A DNA stretch of 64,000 bases from Dipteris shenzhenensis (Eukaryota; Polypodiophyta; Polypodiopsida; Gleicheniales): NCBI GenBank assembly GCA_047967505.1, contig CM106539.1, one strand, 5' to 3'. A program made the position numbers and the translations under genes. The notes beneath the pieces were generated by a model. It was not told the origin of the DNA. It made no database searches and saw only the letters and a program-made list of their open reading frames with translations. This document shows, piece by piece, positions 53,143 to 63,664 of this stretch; position 1 is the stretch's first letter; the number at the start of each line of letters is the position of its first letter.

Positions 53143-56100
53143 GGATGGGGCCTATGAGACTCAGGTTTCCGAGACCCTAGCCTGCACCATTTGGAACTGT
53201 AATGGTACCTTATGGTCAAACCCAGGGAACTTCTCAGAATCTTACACAAGATGTGACATAGTCTTTTACACGGAGACACACCAGAGCCCAGAGCGTCCAC
53301 TACCGATAGTCAATGGCTACACATGGGAGTTGGTCTTCAGGGAAGAGACGAGGGATACAGGAGGAGTTTGAGGATTAGGCGGGGTCGCAGTATTGTACAG
53401 GTCTTCCCTCGTTGGAGCCATCTCCACTGAGACGAAGGACGCACACTCCCGATCCATGTGGATCCGGATCCGATGCAGAACCACTCTTGACCTTTTCATA
53501 GCAATATGCTATTTCCCGCCAGACACATCCCACTTTGCCAAAGTGGCACGAGAGCAGGATGAGACATCGCCATATGCACCCTTACATCAGGATATCCCAG
53601 ACCTTTCTGCCTGCGGGGAAGTTCTCCTTGTTGGGGACTTTAACGCTAGGATGAGCACGCGCTAGGCACCACTCTTGGACTTTCAAGATGACTCTATCGT
53701 GCTACCAGACATGGACCTAGACGGAGCAGGTATGACCAGGATCTCATTGGACCGACACGGGCCCGTTACACCATATGGACACGCGCTCCTTGATGTGGGC
53801 AGGATGCATGATCTCATCATCTACAATGGGCTTGATCTATGGCCCTCCTTAGGTGGTTTTACTTGCTTTCCACACGCGCGGGGGGGGGGGGGGGGGCACT
53901 AGTGTAGTAGATTACATCATGGGATCCCCTACCTTCACCTCATGTATCACCGACTTCACCGTAGCACCACTCCCTCCAGGAGCTGATCACACATACCTAT
54001 TCTTCACTATCGCCATCCCACGCTTAGCCACACCACACGCACCACATAGGAAGTACGACACCTACCATGACATACACTTTGATCATAGCCTCTCTCTTGC
54101 CTACTCTGGACGCCTAAACAGACTCCTAACCTACATCGATCACATACCACTCATAGAGGACCGTGTTGCCTTGATTAGTCGCACACTCCACGAGGCTGTC
54201 CTCTAAATCTTTCCCCACACCACATGGTCCACTAGACCACCACCTCTTGGTTCTGTACCCTGCAACAACTGGTACGATGCAGAGTGCAAGTCTTATCATC
54301 GACAACTCCGACTTGAAACTAGATGTCACCTCCTGAACACACCAAGCACGGTACGCAAGTACCGACGTCTCGTACGTCGAAAGAAGCAGGCATTTCTTCG
54401 TCGAAATGAGGAGCTGCTGAACATCTTGTACATCAAGGATTTTTGGCAGAGATTCCTTGAGTGTAGGTCTCCATCACCCCCCACCGACAGGAGAGTTTGG
54501 CACACGTATGCACGCCATCTTTATGATGTCCCACACCAACCTACTCCAGATCTCATACACACCTCGCCCCACCACTTGCACGTTGTTCACTAGAGGGGGA
54601 GTCAAGGACGCGACATTGAAACTGCACAATGGCCGAGCTAAGGATCACGAGGGGCTGTGCACTGAGTTTATCGCATATGGGATCAACATGTTAGCCCCGA
54701 TCCTAGCAAAGCTATTCAATGACGCTGTTTGCCTTGGCTTCCCTCACACTTGGACACTCAACACCATCACCCCCATCCACAAGGCAGGGGATCCCATGGA
54801 CCCGAGTAATTACAGGACTATCATGATTGGACATGTGATGTCCAAGATCTATGCAGTAGTATTGGATGTGTCGGTCAGACTGTTCGCAGAGATGAGAGGG
54901 CTCAGAGCAGAGGGTCAGGCTGGTTTCAGGCGAGACCATGGGACTATGGATCACATACTCACACTCAGGAGTGTCATTGAGGAGGCCAGATCACGGAAGG
55001 AGAGGGTGTATTGTTGCTTTGTGGATTTTCGCAAAGCCTTTGACATAGTACCTCGAGCTCGTCTCATCACACGCCTATAGACACTGGGATTTGATCAAGA
55101 GATCATCTGGGCAGTCATGGCTCTTTATGAGAGTCTCAGGCCGAGTTCGGACAGGCACATGCTGGACAGAAGAGATCATGAGTACCATAGGGGTTAAACA
55201 GGGTTGTGCCTTATCACCAACTCTGTTTGGCCTCTACATCGATGAGCTTGAGACTTTCATGGGGGCTTATGGAGAGACCAGTTGGTTACTTATTGGGATC
55301 ATCATCATGATTCCTCTTTATGCAGATGATGTGGCACTCTTGTTGTCCACACCTGAGGGGCTCCAGCAACACCTGGATGCACTGTAGGCTTTTTGTTTAT
55401 CCCATGATTTGGAGATCAATCTTGGCAAGACCAAGGTCATGATCTTTAACACCTCTCGAGTAAACATGCAATGGAAGCAGTTCAGTTTCGGTGGGTCACC
55501 AGTTGAGATTGTATCCTCATACACTTACTTTGGGGTCATCTTCTCCAGCCCGATCTTCACGATGAGACCAACGATGCAGGCCAAACTGAGTAGGGGATAC
55601 GCCTTACTGGCTCGGCTAGAGAGACAATGCTTCCACTTCCACTTCTAGGACCCTCAGACCAAGGCTCTTCTCTTCGACGACTCGGTCTGACCAGCCGGTA
55701 TGTATGGCAACCCTTGTTGGGGGCTTGACATGTCAGAGATAAAGTGGACACGGGTGTACTTGTGTGTTTTTTATCTATCTAAGACTTAGACGTGACGGCT
55801 GTTCTACAACGTATCTTTTGTACCTGCATCTCATGCTCTCACGGATGATCTGGGGAAACCATCTGTACAACATCACATCATTCAGGTCGAGTTTGGTGCT
55901 TCTCCACTCTAGCTAGATGTAGCCTTTCAGACCATCACATATCTACACCGGGTTAGATCAAATGGGGACTGCACATCATGGAGACAGAGGTTGCCATGGT
56001 TGGCTCTCGATTCCTTCATGAGGTTGGCAGCAGAGGGAGACGAGCGATGCTGGTATGCACGGACTCACAGATGGTTTGTGAGACTAGGCTTTCACATCGA

Positions 56101-56700
56101 TAGGATACCTCCTTTTCAGTACAGTTTAGATGCCCCTCCGGTACTCCCACTCACCATCTTGATCGGGCCACACACCAACCAGGTCATTTGAGAGAATCTC
56201 ATGCAGCTACACACCTTTAGGGCCTCGTTGGAGCCGAGGGAGCTTGCAGTGAAGCTGAGTTTCTACAGAGATTACTGACTTCGTATTTTGGAGGAGGGAT
56301 TCATCACACCACCGGGGTATATTGAGCTTCATATGCCTCACTCACTACGGATCTATCAAACAGTTTAGGGTATCATCACACCGCCTCCGCATAGAGAGCG
56401 GCAGAGTAGAGGGGATTCCTAGGGAGCATCGCATATGCATATTGTGCAACTGTCAGGAGGTTGAGTCGGAGGAGCATTTGCCCAGTGTACTACGAGATCC
56501 GAGGTCGCTACTATTGTCTCTTCAGAGACGGCTCCGGGCTCCTTTTCAGGCTCCTTGCCTATCCAGATCAGAGATGCCTCGCGGCCTTCATTCACGAGGG
56601 GGCTCGACACAGAGAGTACTTACTCAGGCGACGGGGCTTGGCCACACCATTAGACACCTCTCAGAGCAGAATCACAGAGTTCTTTCCATCGAGTGACATT
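53117..56700 (+). pseudogene. LINE-C ORF2 relic: endonuclease, RT, cysteine region
   Basis: Endonuclease: ETLACTIWNCNGTLW, VFYTETHQ, VAVLYRSSLVGAI, AICYFPPDTSH, LLVGDFNAR (about 53630). A G18-type run (53880-53897) disrupts the frame. RT: KLHNGRAKDHEGLCTEF, IGHVMSKIYAVVLDV, GQAGFRRDHGTMDHILTLR, YCCFVDFRKAFDIV (about 55009), VKQGCALSPTLFGLYI, LYADDVALLLS (about 55316, intact), EINLGKTKVMIFNT. C-terminal ICILCNCQEVESEEHLP and YYEIRGRYYCLFRDGSGL. FRKAFD and LGKTKVM wording is unlike LINE-A and points to a different clade. At least eight stops or shifts. Confidence 0.85.
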
Positions 56701-56750
56701 GATTGTCCAGTCTCTAGCCGCAGACGTGACAGAGACCTCGACCCGACGAC

Positions 56751-56920
56751 TGAGAGTGCTCTCAACGGAAGCAAGAATGGAAGAGGGAGAGAGAGAAACA
56801 GAGAGCCACACAAGTTTTGGTGGGTGTAGAACACCCTAATCTTCTTTCATTCATTTATATATATGTGTTTGAGTATTGTACATAACCGGGGTAAAGGCAC
56901 AATGACCTTTAACCCCCACA
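56751..56920 (-). repeat. Copia E 3' LTR (96-170 bp, outer end uncertain)
   Basis: On the minus strand it starts TGTGGGGGTTAAAGG after a purine tract and includes a TATA-like atatatataaatg. The first 96 bp (to TTCTACA, 56825) are duplicated at 62062-62157 with 92 of 96 matching. A longer LTR ending at CTCTCA (56751) is equally compatible with TG/CA ends and a normal distance from TATA to the end. Confidence 0.65.
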
Positions 56921-57136
56921 ACCTCCCACTTAAAGGACAATGTGCCTTTAAGGGTGCCTTTAAGGGAGAACAACCAGGGAGCATACTATCCAATGCCCAT
57001 CAATACATGACAATACTCAAACCGCTGACTAGGTAGACTCTTCGTCAGCATATCTGCAGGGTTATCATCTGTATGAACCTTGATAAGCTCTATGGGCTTG
57101 TCCTCAAGTACCTCCCTGATGAAATGGTACTTGACC

Positions 57137-58297
57137 TCAATGTGTTTGTTCTTTGCATGAAAGACCGGATTCCGTGCTAGCTGAATAGCACATCATAGAA
57201 TCACTATGCAATGTCGGTACACCTGTATGAATCCCCAAATCTCCCACTAGCGGATCAAGCCATATAGCCTCCTTGCTCTGTGGCTGCAACATACTCAGCC
57301 TCTGTGTAGACAAAGCAACACACTTCTGTGCGCGAGACATCCACGACACTGCACCACCTGCAAAGATGAACACATAACCGGAAGTGGATCTCCTACTATC
57401 CACATGCCCTGCATAGTCTGAATCTGTGTACCCAAGTACACGCATGTCTCCTCTACCAAAGCAGATGCACATCTCCTTGGTACCCTTCATGTACCTCATG
57501 ATGCACTTAACTGCTTCCCAATGCCTCTTTTCTGGATTAGCCATATACAAGCTAATAACTCCCACTGCAAATGCAATGTCTGGTCTAGTAGCTATCATAG
57601 CATCCATAAGACTCCCAACCGCTGATGCATAAGGAACCTTGGCCATCATGGCCCTCTCCTCGTCTGATTTGGGACTATCTGTATGACTCAGTTTGACATA
57701 TGGAGGCAATGGAGTACTTACTGCCTTCCCCCCCTCCATATTGAAACGCTGCAATACTTTTGTAACATACTCCTTCTGTGAAAGCCAAAGGAGTTTCCTA
57801 CTCCAATCACGCGTGATGTGCATACCAAGAATATGACCTGCAAGTCCCGAATCCTTCATATCAAAGGCCTCATGCAACTTGGCCTTTAATGCATCTAGCT
57901 CATCAGTATTCTTGCTAGCCAATAGCATATCATCCACATATAGTGCCAGGATTATCAGGCTATTATCCTTAGCCCTTTTAGTGTAGAGGCAGTGATCAAT
58001 TTCACTCATTCTAAAACCCTGGGACCGAATGAAAGCATCAAACTTCTGATACCATTCTCTAGGCGCTTGCTTAAGACCATAGAGACTCTTCTTCAGCTTG
58101 CAAACTAAATGCTCTTTGCTCTTTTCTTCAAAGCCTTTCGGCTGCACCATGGAAATTTCCTCATGCAGATTCCCATGCAAGAAAGTTGTCTTGACATCCA
58201 TCTGCATAAGCTCCATATCTTCTGCTGCCACTAGTCCAATCATGCATCTAAGTGTGGTCATCTTCACAATTGGAGAGAATATCTCATCAAAGTCCAC
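57137..58297 (-). CDS. Copia E reverse transcriptase and RNase H, long open frame
   Basis: A 386-residue open frame containing an intact copia RT: DFDEIFSPIVKMTTLRCMIG, QMDVKTTFLHGNLHEEI, LKKSLYGLKQAPREWYQKFD, catalytic LALYVDDMLLAS, and HILGMHITRD. It continues with TRPDIAFAVGVISLYM and RNase H YTDSDYAGHVDSRRSTSGY. The frame then shifts after VALST (about residue 330), where the expected EAEY is lost, and ends early. It lacks its own upstream part: the RT start is in the preceding frame (58306-59292), separated by a frameshift around 58300. Confidence 0.85.
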   Translation of the reverse strand: MDFDEIFSPIVKMTTLRCMIGLVAAEDMELMQMDVKTTFLHGNLHEEISMVQPKGFEEKSKEHLVCKLKKSLYGLKQAPREWYQKFDAFIRSQGFRMSEIDHCLYTKRAKDNSLIILALYVDDMLLASKNTDELDALKAKLHEAFDMKDSGLAGHILGMHITRDWSRKLLWLSQKEYVTKVLQRFNMEGGKAVSTPLPPYVKLSHTDSPKSDEERAMMAKVPYASAVGSLMDAMIATRPDIAFAVGVISLYMANPEKRHWEAVKCIMRYMKGTKEMCICFGRGDMRVLGYTDSDYAGHVDSRRSTSGYVFIFAGGAVSWMSRAQKCVALSTQRLSMLQPQSKEAIWLDPLVGDLGIHTGVPTLHSDSMMCYSASTESGLSCKEQTH

Positions 58298-58305
58298 ACC
58301 TTCTC

Positions 58306-59421
58306 TTACTTGAACCCTTTAGCGACTAAACGGGCCTTGCACCTAGGCACATCATCCCCTGTGACCTTCATCTTGTAGACCCATTTACATGGCAATGCTT
58401 TCTTTCCATGTGGCAAAGAAACCAAGTCCCAAGTCTTATTCTTCATAAGTGAACTCGCCTCTGATTGCATAGCATACTCCCACTTGCGTTGATCCTCGCG
58501 CATCATAGCCTCTTTGTAGCAAGAAGGCTCCTCGTAATCAGTAAGCATCACATAGTCTACCCCTGGAACAAACCTATCAGGTGATCTAGACACTCTAGAT
58601 GATCTTCTCAAGGGCATTTCAGCTTGCTGTCCCACCTGCATATCAGCCACATTTGGCTCATCATTTCCACCAATAGATGATCCATCATCTACCCTTGATT
58701 GTATACATGTGGGAGTACCTGGTGGTATCATTTCTTGCACATTTGGTGCATGCACAGCTTGCTGTCTATCAACATACGCAGGTGGATTCACATCTTGGAA
58801 AGTGATTCTCCTCATTTCCACATCCCTCATGGGTGCCTTCTGCATCTTCTTCTCATTGAAGACTACGTCATGGCTGCGTATGATCTTCTTTGCTTCTGGA
58901 TCCCAGAGACGATAGCCCATCTCTCCACTTTCACCATAACCCACAAAGATGCATTTCCTAGACTTAGGATCTAGCTTCTTTCGAAGCTCTTTTGGCACAT
59001 GTGCATATGCCTCACACCCAAATATACGCAAATGAGAGTAAGAGGGCTTCTTGACAATCCATGCCTCTTCAAGAATACCACCATCCAAACTCTTACTAAC
59101 TTTATTAGAGGCAGTTTTCTTCTCATAAGTGGCACATAGTTTCTTCCACAAATCTTCCGTAGTCTGCTCATTTACTACTGTGAAATAAACTGACTCTGCA
59201 AGATGAAGTCTAATAGTAGACTTTGCCAATGCATCCAACTCATTCCAATCATCCTCAGACATATTTGCAGGCTTAGCTTCAATCCCTGCCAAGGGTTTAA
59301 TCAGCTTCTTTTGAATAAGCGCATCCCTTATTTGTTCTTTTCACAAAGAAAAGTTTGTCCCATCAAACTTTTTAATGTTGAAAAACTCCTTTTCAGACTG
59401 GAACTTAAAAGAGGATGCCAT
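58306..59421 (-). CDS. Copia E gag-integrase fusion and RT start
   Basis: Starting at ATG 59421, MASSFKFQSEKEFFNIKKFD leads to DGTNFSL, one TGA (a TGG Trp by analogy), then ALIQKKLIKPLAGIEAKP and a gag N-terminal domain to YEKKTASNKVSKSLD. Without losing frame it switches to integrase C-terminus: SYSHLRIFGCEAYAHVPKEL, KCIFVGYGESGEMGYRLWD, a linker RRSSRVSRSPDRFV, and RT start KNKTWDLVSLPHGKKALPCK to CKARLVAKGF. About 330 residues are open after the TGA. This deletion joined gag to pol cleanly. Confidence 0.83.
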
Positions 59422-60930
59422 GATGCAAATAAAGCAAAATCCCAAATGCTAGTGCCTGCAAGAGAGAATCACACCAAATACTAGGTGCACCCAAATGTGT
59501 ATGCCACAATAGAGTGAAATATGACAAAAACTTAAAGCTCAAAGCATCAAAAGATACAGCTGACTCATGTGCATGTACTATGCATCCATATGAGCAAAAC
59601 TGGCCCAAAAGAAAATGCCAACTGCAATGGCAATCCAAAATGCCAATAAGTGCTAAATGGCTCAAGCATAAACACCGTCCATGGGCATATGCATTACCAG
59701 TATCTCATCCAAGAGAGCATAACACTATCAGTGCATTACTTGCAATGTGTCAAAGCTGTCCCTCAGCATAAAATAGCATCCATGTGCAAAGCGTCCATAA
59801 AAAACAGCATCCCACAAGGCAATCTGGGCCTATCAGCGCATCCAATAAGGATCACAATGCATCCAAATGGCCTATAAATCATCCACTGCAACCCAATGCA
59901 CACCACAAATGAGCGCACACGGCCCAAACTGCAACTAGAGTGATCTGCGTAAGGTATGCTCAAGAAATCATGGTCCCACGGAAATGAGCGCTACTAAAAA
60001 TAGAACCTAAGATGCCTCAAAACATGGGCGCATTGCATAATTAGACTCAGTAAGAGAATCTGCAAATATCTCTCTTCTACTGGAACTCCAAAATCCCAAC
60101 CGATGAGTGAGAAATGGGAGTCAACACTTATCCACTGCCATGTGGCATAAATCTAAGGTTTCAAAACCTTAGAATGAAAAATGCATAATAGAGAGACGAA
60201 ATCCAATACACAGAGATCTATAACTCTGAAAATACTCCACCGAATCGCGCAAGCGCTGACAGGTAGGGGTTTTTGGGCGTCTAGAACGCAATGGGACAAA
60301 CGGTTTTGGAAACTGTGGTCTCAATCACAGAGTCCAACGCACGGACTGAAAAACGTTTTTGGAAACAGAACTATTTGTAAACTCCACCGGAGTGCGAATG
60401 ATGAGCAACATAGAAGTTTTAGGACCTCTTGAGTCCACCGGAACTGACAGATCTGCAAATGGTTGCTCCAAACTTAAGTTCGAACACCCAGGCAGAAAAA
60501 CGTAGGAACTGACATAGTGAGTCAGAAATCCAATGAAATGATCCCAGATTCAAGAATGAAGGTGTTTCCAAGCTCTTGAAGTGAAGTGGACACCAAAAGC
60601 AAGCAATGATTGCCTCTACAAGTTAATACGGAGTCTCTGTCGTTAAATGGAACAGGGAAAAGCTTAAAAAATGACTTTTTCTTTGAAAACACTTTACAGG
60701 CTCTCAAAACCACTTCGCAAAATCAAAGTGACTTTTCCAAAGATTCCTCCAAGGTCTCTGCACACTCGGATGCAAGTAAAGTCTCCACAAAGCTTCCCAG
60801 AGAGCTTCTCCTTTCTCCCACAGAGTTGCTGAGCTTTCAGCCATTCACGCACGCTCAGCTAGATCACCCGCCAGTGGCCTCTTGGTGGGAGTTCGGGGAC
60901 GGGAGCCCCCGAGGCGACAGTATAGGAAAT
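59422..60930. other. Unassigned sequence upstream of copia E gag
   Basis: About 1.5 kb, A-rich on the plus strand, with no recognisable protein and no PBS in either orientation. A few loosely repeated phrases occur (tccaccgga at about 60390 and 60435; gttttggaaac at about 60303 and 60355). It may be copia E leader or unrelated debris. Confidence 0.4.
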
Positions 60931-61329
60931 ATCCCTGAATATTCCATGGACGACTAGTCGGCTAGGTTGACTGGTCGGCTCCACTGACTAGGTTGATTAG
61001 CCGACTCCACCGACTACGTTGATCCGACTACTGCCCTCATAGCTATAAAGAGGCGACCTTCCCAATCCATTGTATCACATCAGTTCAAATCAAATCAGAT
61101 CTTCCAGCTAGTAGCTCTTCACCTAGTATCTGTCTAGATCGCCATCCAAGCTCCACTGTTGGAGCGCACAGGTGGACGGAACCATCATCTGTACTACATC
61201 AGTATTGAAGAAAAAGTTTGTTCCTCTTCAATTTGCTGTGTACTCTCTATTCTTTGTTTAGTTTCTATTCTCCTGCGCCGTGTAATTTAACGAAGAAGGC
61301 TACCTCAGAGTTTCAAAAGCTTCATTACG
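60931..61329 (+). repeat. Probable copia LTR fragment, plus strand
   Basis: Repeated gactaggttga/ccgactacgttga words (60950-61030) precede a TATA-like agctataaagagg (61047) and a T-rich stretch, after which gag coding starts. This is LTR/leader architecture, but no second copy or PBS is visible and the ends are not fixed. Confidence 0.4.
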
Positions 61330-61629
61330 ACTAAGACAGCAGGACAGAGGAAACCTTTGACGTTTGAGGAATTGGGTCCATTACTACTCCAGGAAGAAGC
61401 TAAGGAGAAGGTCTACAACGACGACGACAACGACAAGGCTGGTAAAGGAAAGCGCAAGCCTAACGGTGGTAAAACCAAGGATAACTCTCTAGATGACGAG
61501 GACACTGCCAAGAAAAAGAAGCAAAAGAAAAAAGGTTTCTATTGTGACACGTCAGGCCATTTTGCGAAGGATTGTAGAAAGAAGCAGACGGATCAGAAAA
61601 ACAAGAAGTCCGACTCAGATTTAGAGGGA
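61330..61629 (+). pseudogene. Copia gag fragment (zinc-knuckle end)
   Basis: Open in one frame: KTAGQRKPLTFEELGPLLLQ, a Lys/Asp-rich stretch and a CCHC-like knuckle reading Y-C-D-T-S-G-H-F-A-K-D-C, in which the first Cys is Gly. It ends by fusing to the (GAAA)n of a LINE tail at about 61629. The same LSFEEF/LTFEEL-to-knuckle layout is seen in copia H gag. Confidence 0.7.
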
Positions 61630-62061
61630 GAAAGAAAGAAAGAAAAGAAAGAAATTTTATTAGAGTCTTCGGAAGACCGATGGGTCTGTGAGACTAAAAG
61701 AAAACCTGATACAAATCACAGTAAGGGTGAAGCTACTAAAACGAGCATCATCACCTGTGCTGAGTCCTAAGTCTGATCATACATAATCAAATACATCTGA
61801 GTGTGACAATGAAAAGAAAAAAGACTGGAGCGGAGCGGAATCCTCCGTATGTCATGTCACCATGGTTGGTGCATAGCCGGTGATGGGACGCTGACGTCCC
61901 CATCACGAGATGTCATGCGTCTCGGTCTCTTGGAGAAGGCTCGATGCAAGACCAGAGCCACCGTGAATCGTGGGACATATCCGGAGTCTAAACAATGACG
62001 GGAGGTCCCCCAGAGTGATCTATGTATCACCTCGATGTCTCGTGTGTCGTGCTACGATCAC
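61630..62061 (-). mobile_element. CTTT-tail LINE 3' end fragment
   Basis: On the minus strand the fragment runs from gatcgtagcacgac (62061 side) through a 3' UTR to gtctcacagacccatc, hairpin ggtcttccgaagac, aataaaatt and a (TTTC)n tail at 61629-61650. Same 3' end as the 40.2-kb fragment and LINE-B. It is cut upstream by the LTR block at 62062. Confidence 0.8.
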
Positions 62062-62157
62062 TGTGGAGGTTAAAGGTCACTGTGCCTTTACCCCAGTTAT
62101 GTACAATACTCAAACACATATATATAAATGAATGAAAGAAGATTAGGGTGTTCTGCA
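62062..62157 (+). repeat. Copia E-type LTR block (96 bp), inverted relative to 56825-56920
   Basis: tgtggaggttaaagg...gtgttctgca differs from the reverse complement of 56825-56920 at only four positions. It lies between the LINE 3' end and the LTR of copia H, without a recognisable TSD. Confidence 0.85.
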
Positions 62158-62403
62158 CCCCCCCTGGGACCCCCTAGCTGGAGGCCAGCTGGCCCCCAAG
62201 CCCCAACAAGAATAAGGGGCTCCCACACAATCACCTTTCTACCATCAACAGTCTCATTGATAGACCTCATCTGACATGCAAGTGAGGATCCATCCAGTGT
62301 CCCGGGCTCACACATGGCTTCTCCTCATATGGGGACCTTACAACTTGAGCACCTTGGACCACTGGTGGTTACTAGGAGGGTGGGGCATTGAGCATATCTA
62401 ACA
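62158..62403 (-). repeat. Copia H 3' LTR, partial
   Basis: On the minus strand the LTR starts TGTTAGATATGCTCAATG after a polypurine tract cattgagggggg (complement of 62404-62415) and runs about 245 bp to the LTR block. Its end is undefined because the neighbouring block interrupts it. Confidence 0.65.
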
Positions 62404-62415
62404 CCCCCCTCAATG
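62404..62415 (-). promoter_or_regulatory. Copia H polypurine tract
   Basis: Minus-strand cattgagggggg immediately before the LTR start TGTTAG. Confidence 0.75.
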
Positions 62416-62431
62416 TCCACCAGTAGGTGAA

Positions 62432-63319
62432 TTACCTTCTCGGCCCAATGCCGAGTCTCTGAAGATGACCCTGAAGCTGATCCTTCCCGAGTGCCTTGGT
62501 GAAGATATCTGCTCCATTTTGCTCTGTTGGACAGTAGACCAATTCCACTATCTTGTCCTCAATCAAATCACGCACATAGTGATACTGAATCTCTAGCACA
62601 GTTGCCTCATCCTCTTGCACTCCCATGTGCCATAAGATCCTCCTCAGCCACAGTGCTTCACATGCAGCAAAACATGCTGCCTTGTACTCAGCCTCGGTAG
62701 AAGACAATGCCACTGTTGGTTGTTTCTTATTGATCCAAGAGAAGATACCTGAACCTAAAGAGAGACAATATCCAGAAACTGATTTCCTGGAATCAACATC
62801 TCCAGCCCAATCTAAGTCACAATGACCAGCCAAGGAAGTGCCCCGTACCATAGGTGATGCCATAATCAAGAGTGCCCTTCACATACATGAGCACCAGCAT
62901 CCGTGCATTCCAATGATTCTTCCGAGGCTTATTGGAGAACTTGCTCGAAACGCCAACAGCAAAACTGATGTCCGGTCTGGTGTTGCACAGATAGATGAGA
63001 CTGCCGACCAACTTCTTGTACCTCTCGATGTCTGCTGATGGTGAGGCATCCTCCATAGACAACCTCACATTTACCTCCATAGGTGTAGCTATCTCCTTGC
63101 ACTCGGACATACCAAATGCCTTTAAGATCTCCCTTGCATATTTTTGCTGAGAGATGAAGATCTTGCTTGGCTCTTGCCAGACTTCAATCCCCAAACAGTT
63201 GTGCATCAAGCCTAAGTCTGTCATCTCAAACTCTGTGCTCAACGCCTTGTTTGCTTTATCGTGTCTTCATAGTCACTTGTAATAAGGAGATCATTCACAT
63301 ATAGAACAATAATAGCAGT
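62432..63319 (-). pseudogene. Copia H reverse transcriptase and RNase H relic
   Basis: Minus strand: LYVNDLLITSDY (63290-63301, YVDD changed to YVND), a frameshift, FEMTDLGLMHNCLGIEV, QQKYAREILKAFGMSECKEI, TRPDISFAVGVSSKFSNKPR. After another shift RNase H reads HCDLDWAGDVDSRKSVSGYC, KKQPTVALSSTEAEYKAACF and ALWLRRILWHMGV. A deletion removes the residues between EDEATV and IQYHYVRDL. It ends TEQNGADIFTKALGKDQL. Confidence 0.88.
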
Positions 63320-63664
63320 TTTGACGGTTGGTAATAACGCAAAATGCGGTGTTGAGGATACAGGTACAGTCTCATTTGTTTCTATAAATGGAGATGTTAA
63401 GAAACTATCTAATGTGCTGTATGTTCCACAAATCAAGAGAAATTTGCTAGCAGTTGCTTTCATAATTGACCTTGACCATGAGGTGAGGTTCAACAAGACA
63501 GGAGCAAAAATTCTAGATAGTGCAGGCAATCTTGTTGGCACAGGAATAAGGAGGAACAACCTGTATGAGCTAAGTGCTCTTATAGCCACCGCTGGAGTGG
63601 ACACAAGCAGACTTTGGTATGAAAGATTCGGCCACATCGGATTTGCAGTGGAGAAGGAGATGTA
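63320..63664 (+). pseudogene. Copia H protease/pre-integrase segment, inverted in place
   Basis: On the plus strand: TVGNNAKCGVEDTGTVSF, KLSNVLYVPQIKRNLLAV, FNKTGAKILDSAGNLVGTG and DTSRLWYERFGHIGF. These are the protease C-terminal part and the GAG-pre-integrase region of a copia element, open over 114 residues. Both flanks (gag to the right, RT to the left) read on the minus strand, so the segment is flipped, and the integrase core is missing. Confidence 0.85.

Larger units (their letters stand above)
51717..56750 (+). mobile_element. LINE-C, CTTT-type LINE, 3' end replaced by copia E
   Basis: C/T-rich 5' UTR remnant (51717-51898), ORF1 (51899 on) and ORF2 (about 53117-56700). The 3' UTR/tail is cut off by the LTR of copia E. 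Over most of its length it is alignable with LINE-B, and it retains the endonuclease and C-terminal parts that LINE-B lacks. Confidence 0.85.
56751..59421 (-). mobile_element. Copia E, internally deleted, minus strand
   Basis: Order on the minus strand: gag start (59421), in-frame fusion to integrase C-terminus, RT, RNase H, purine tract aagtgggaggt, LTR. Gag C-terminus, zinc knuckle, protease and integrase core are missing. No PBS was found upstream of gag, so the 5' end is not defined. Confidence 0.8.
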
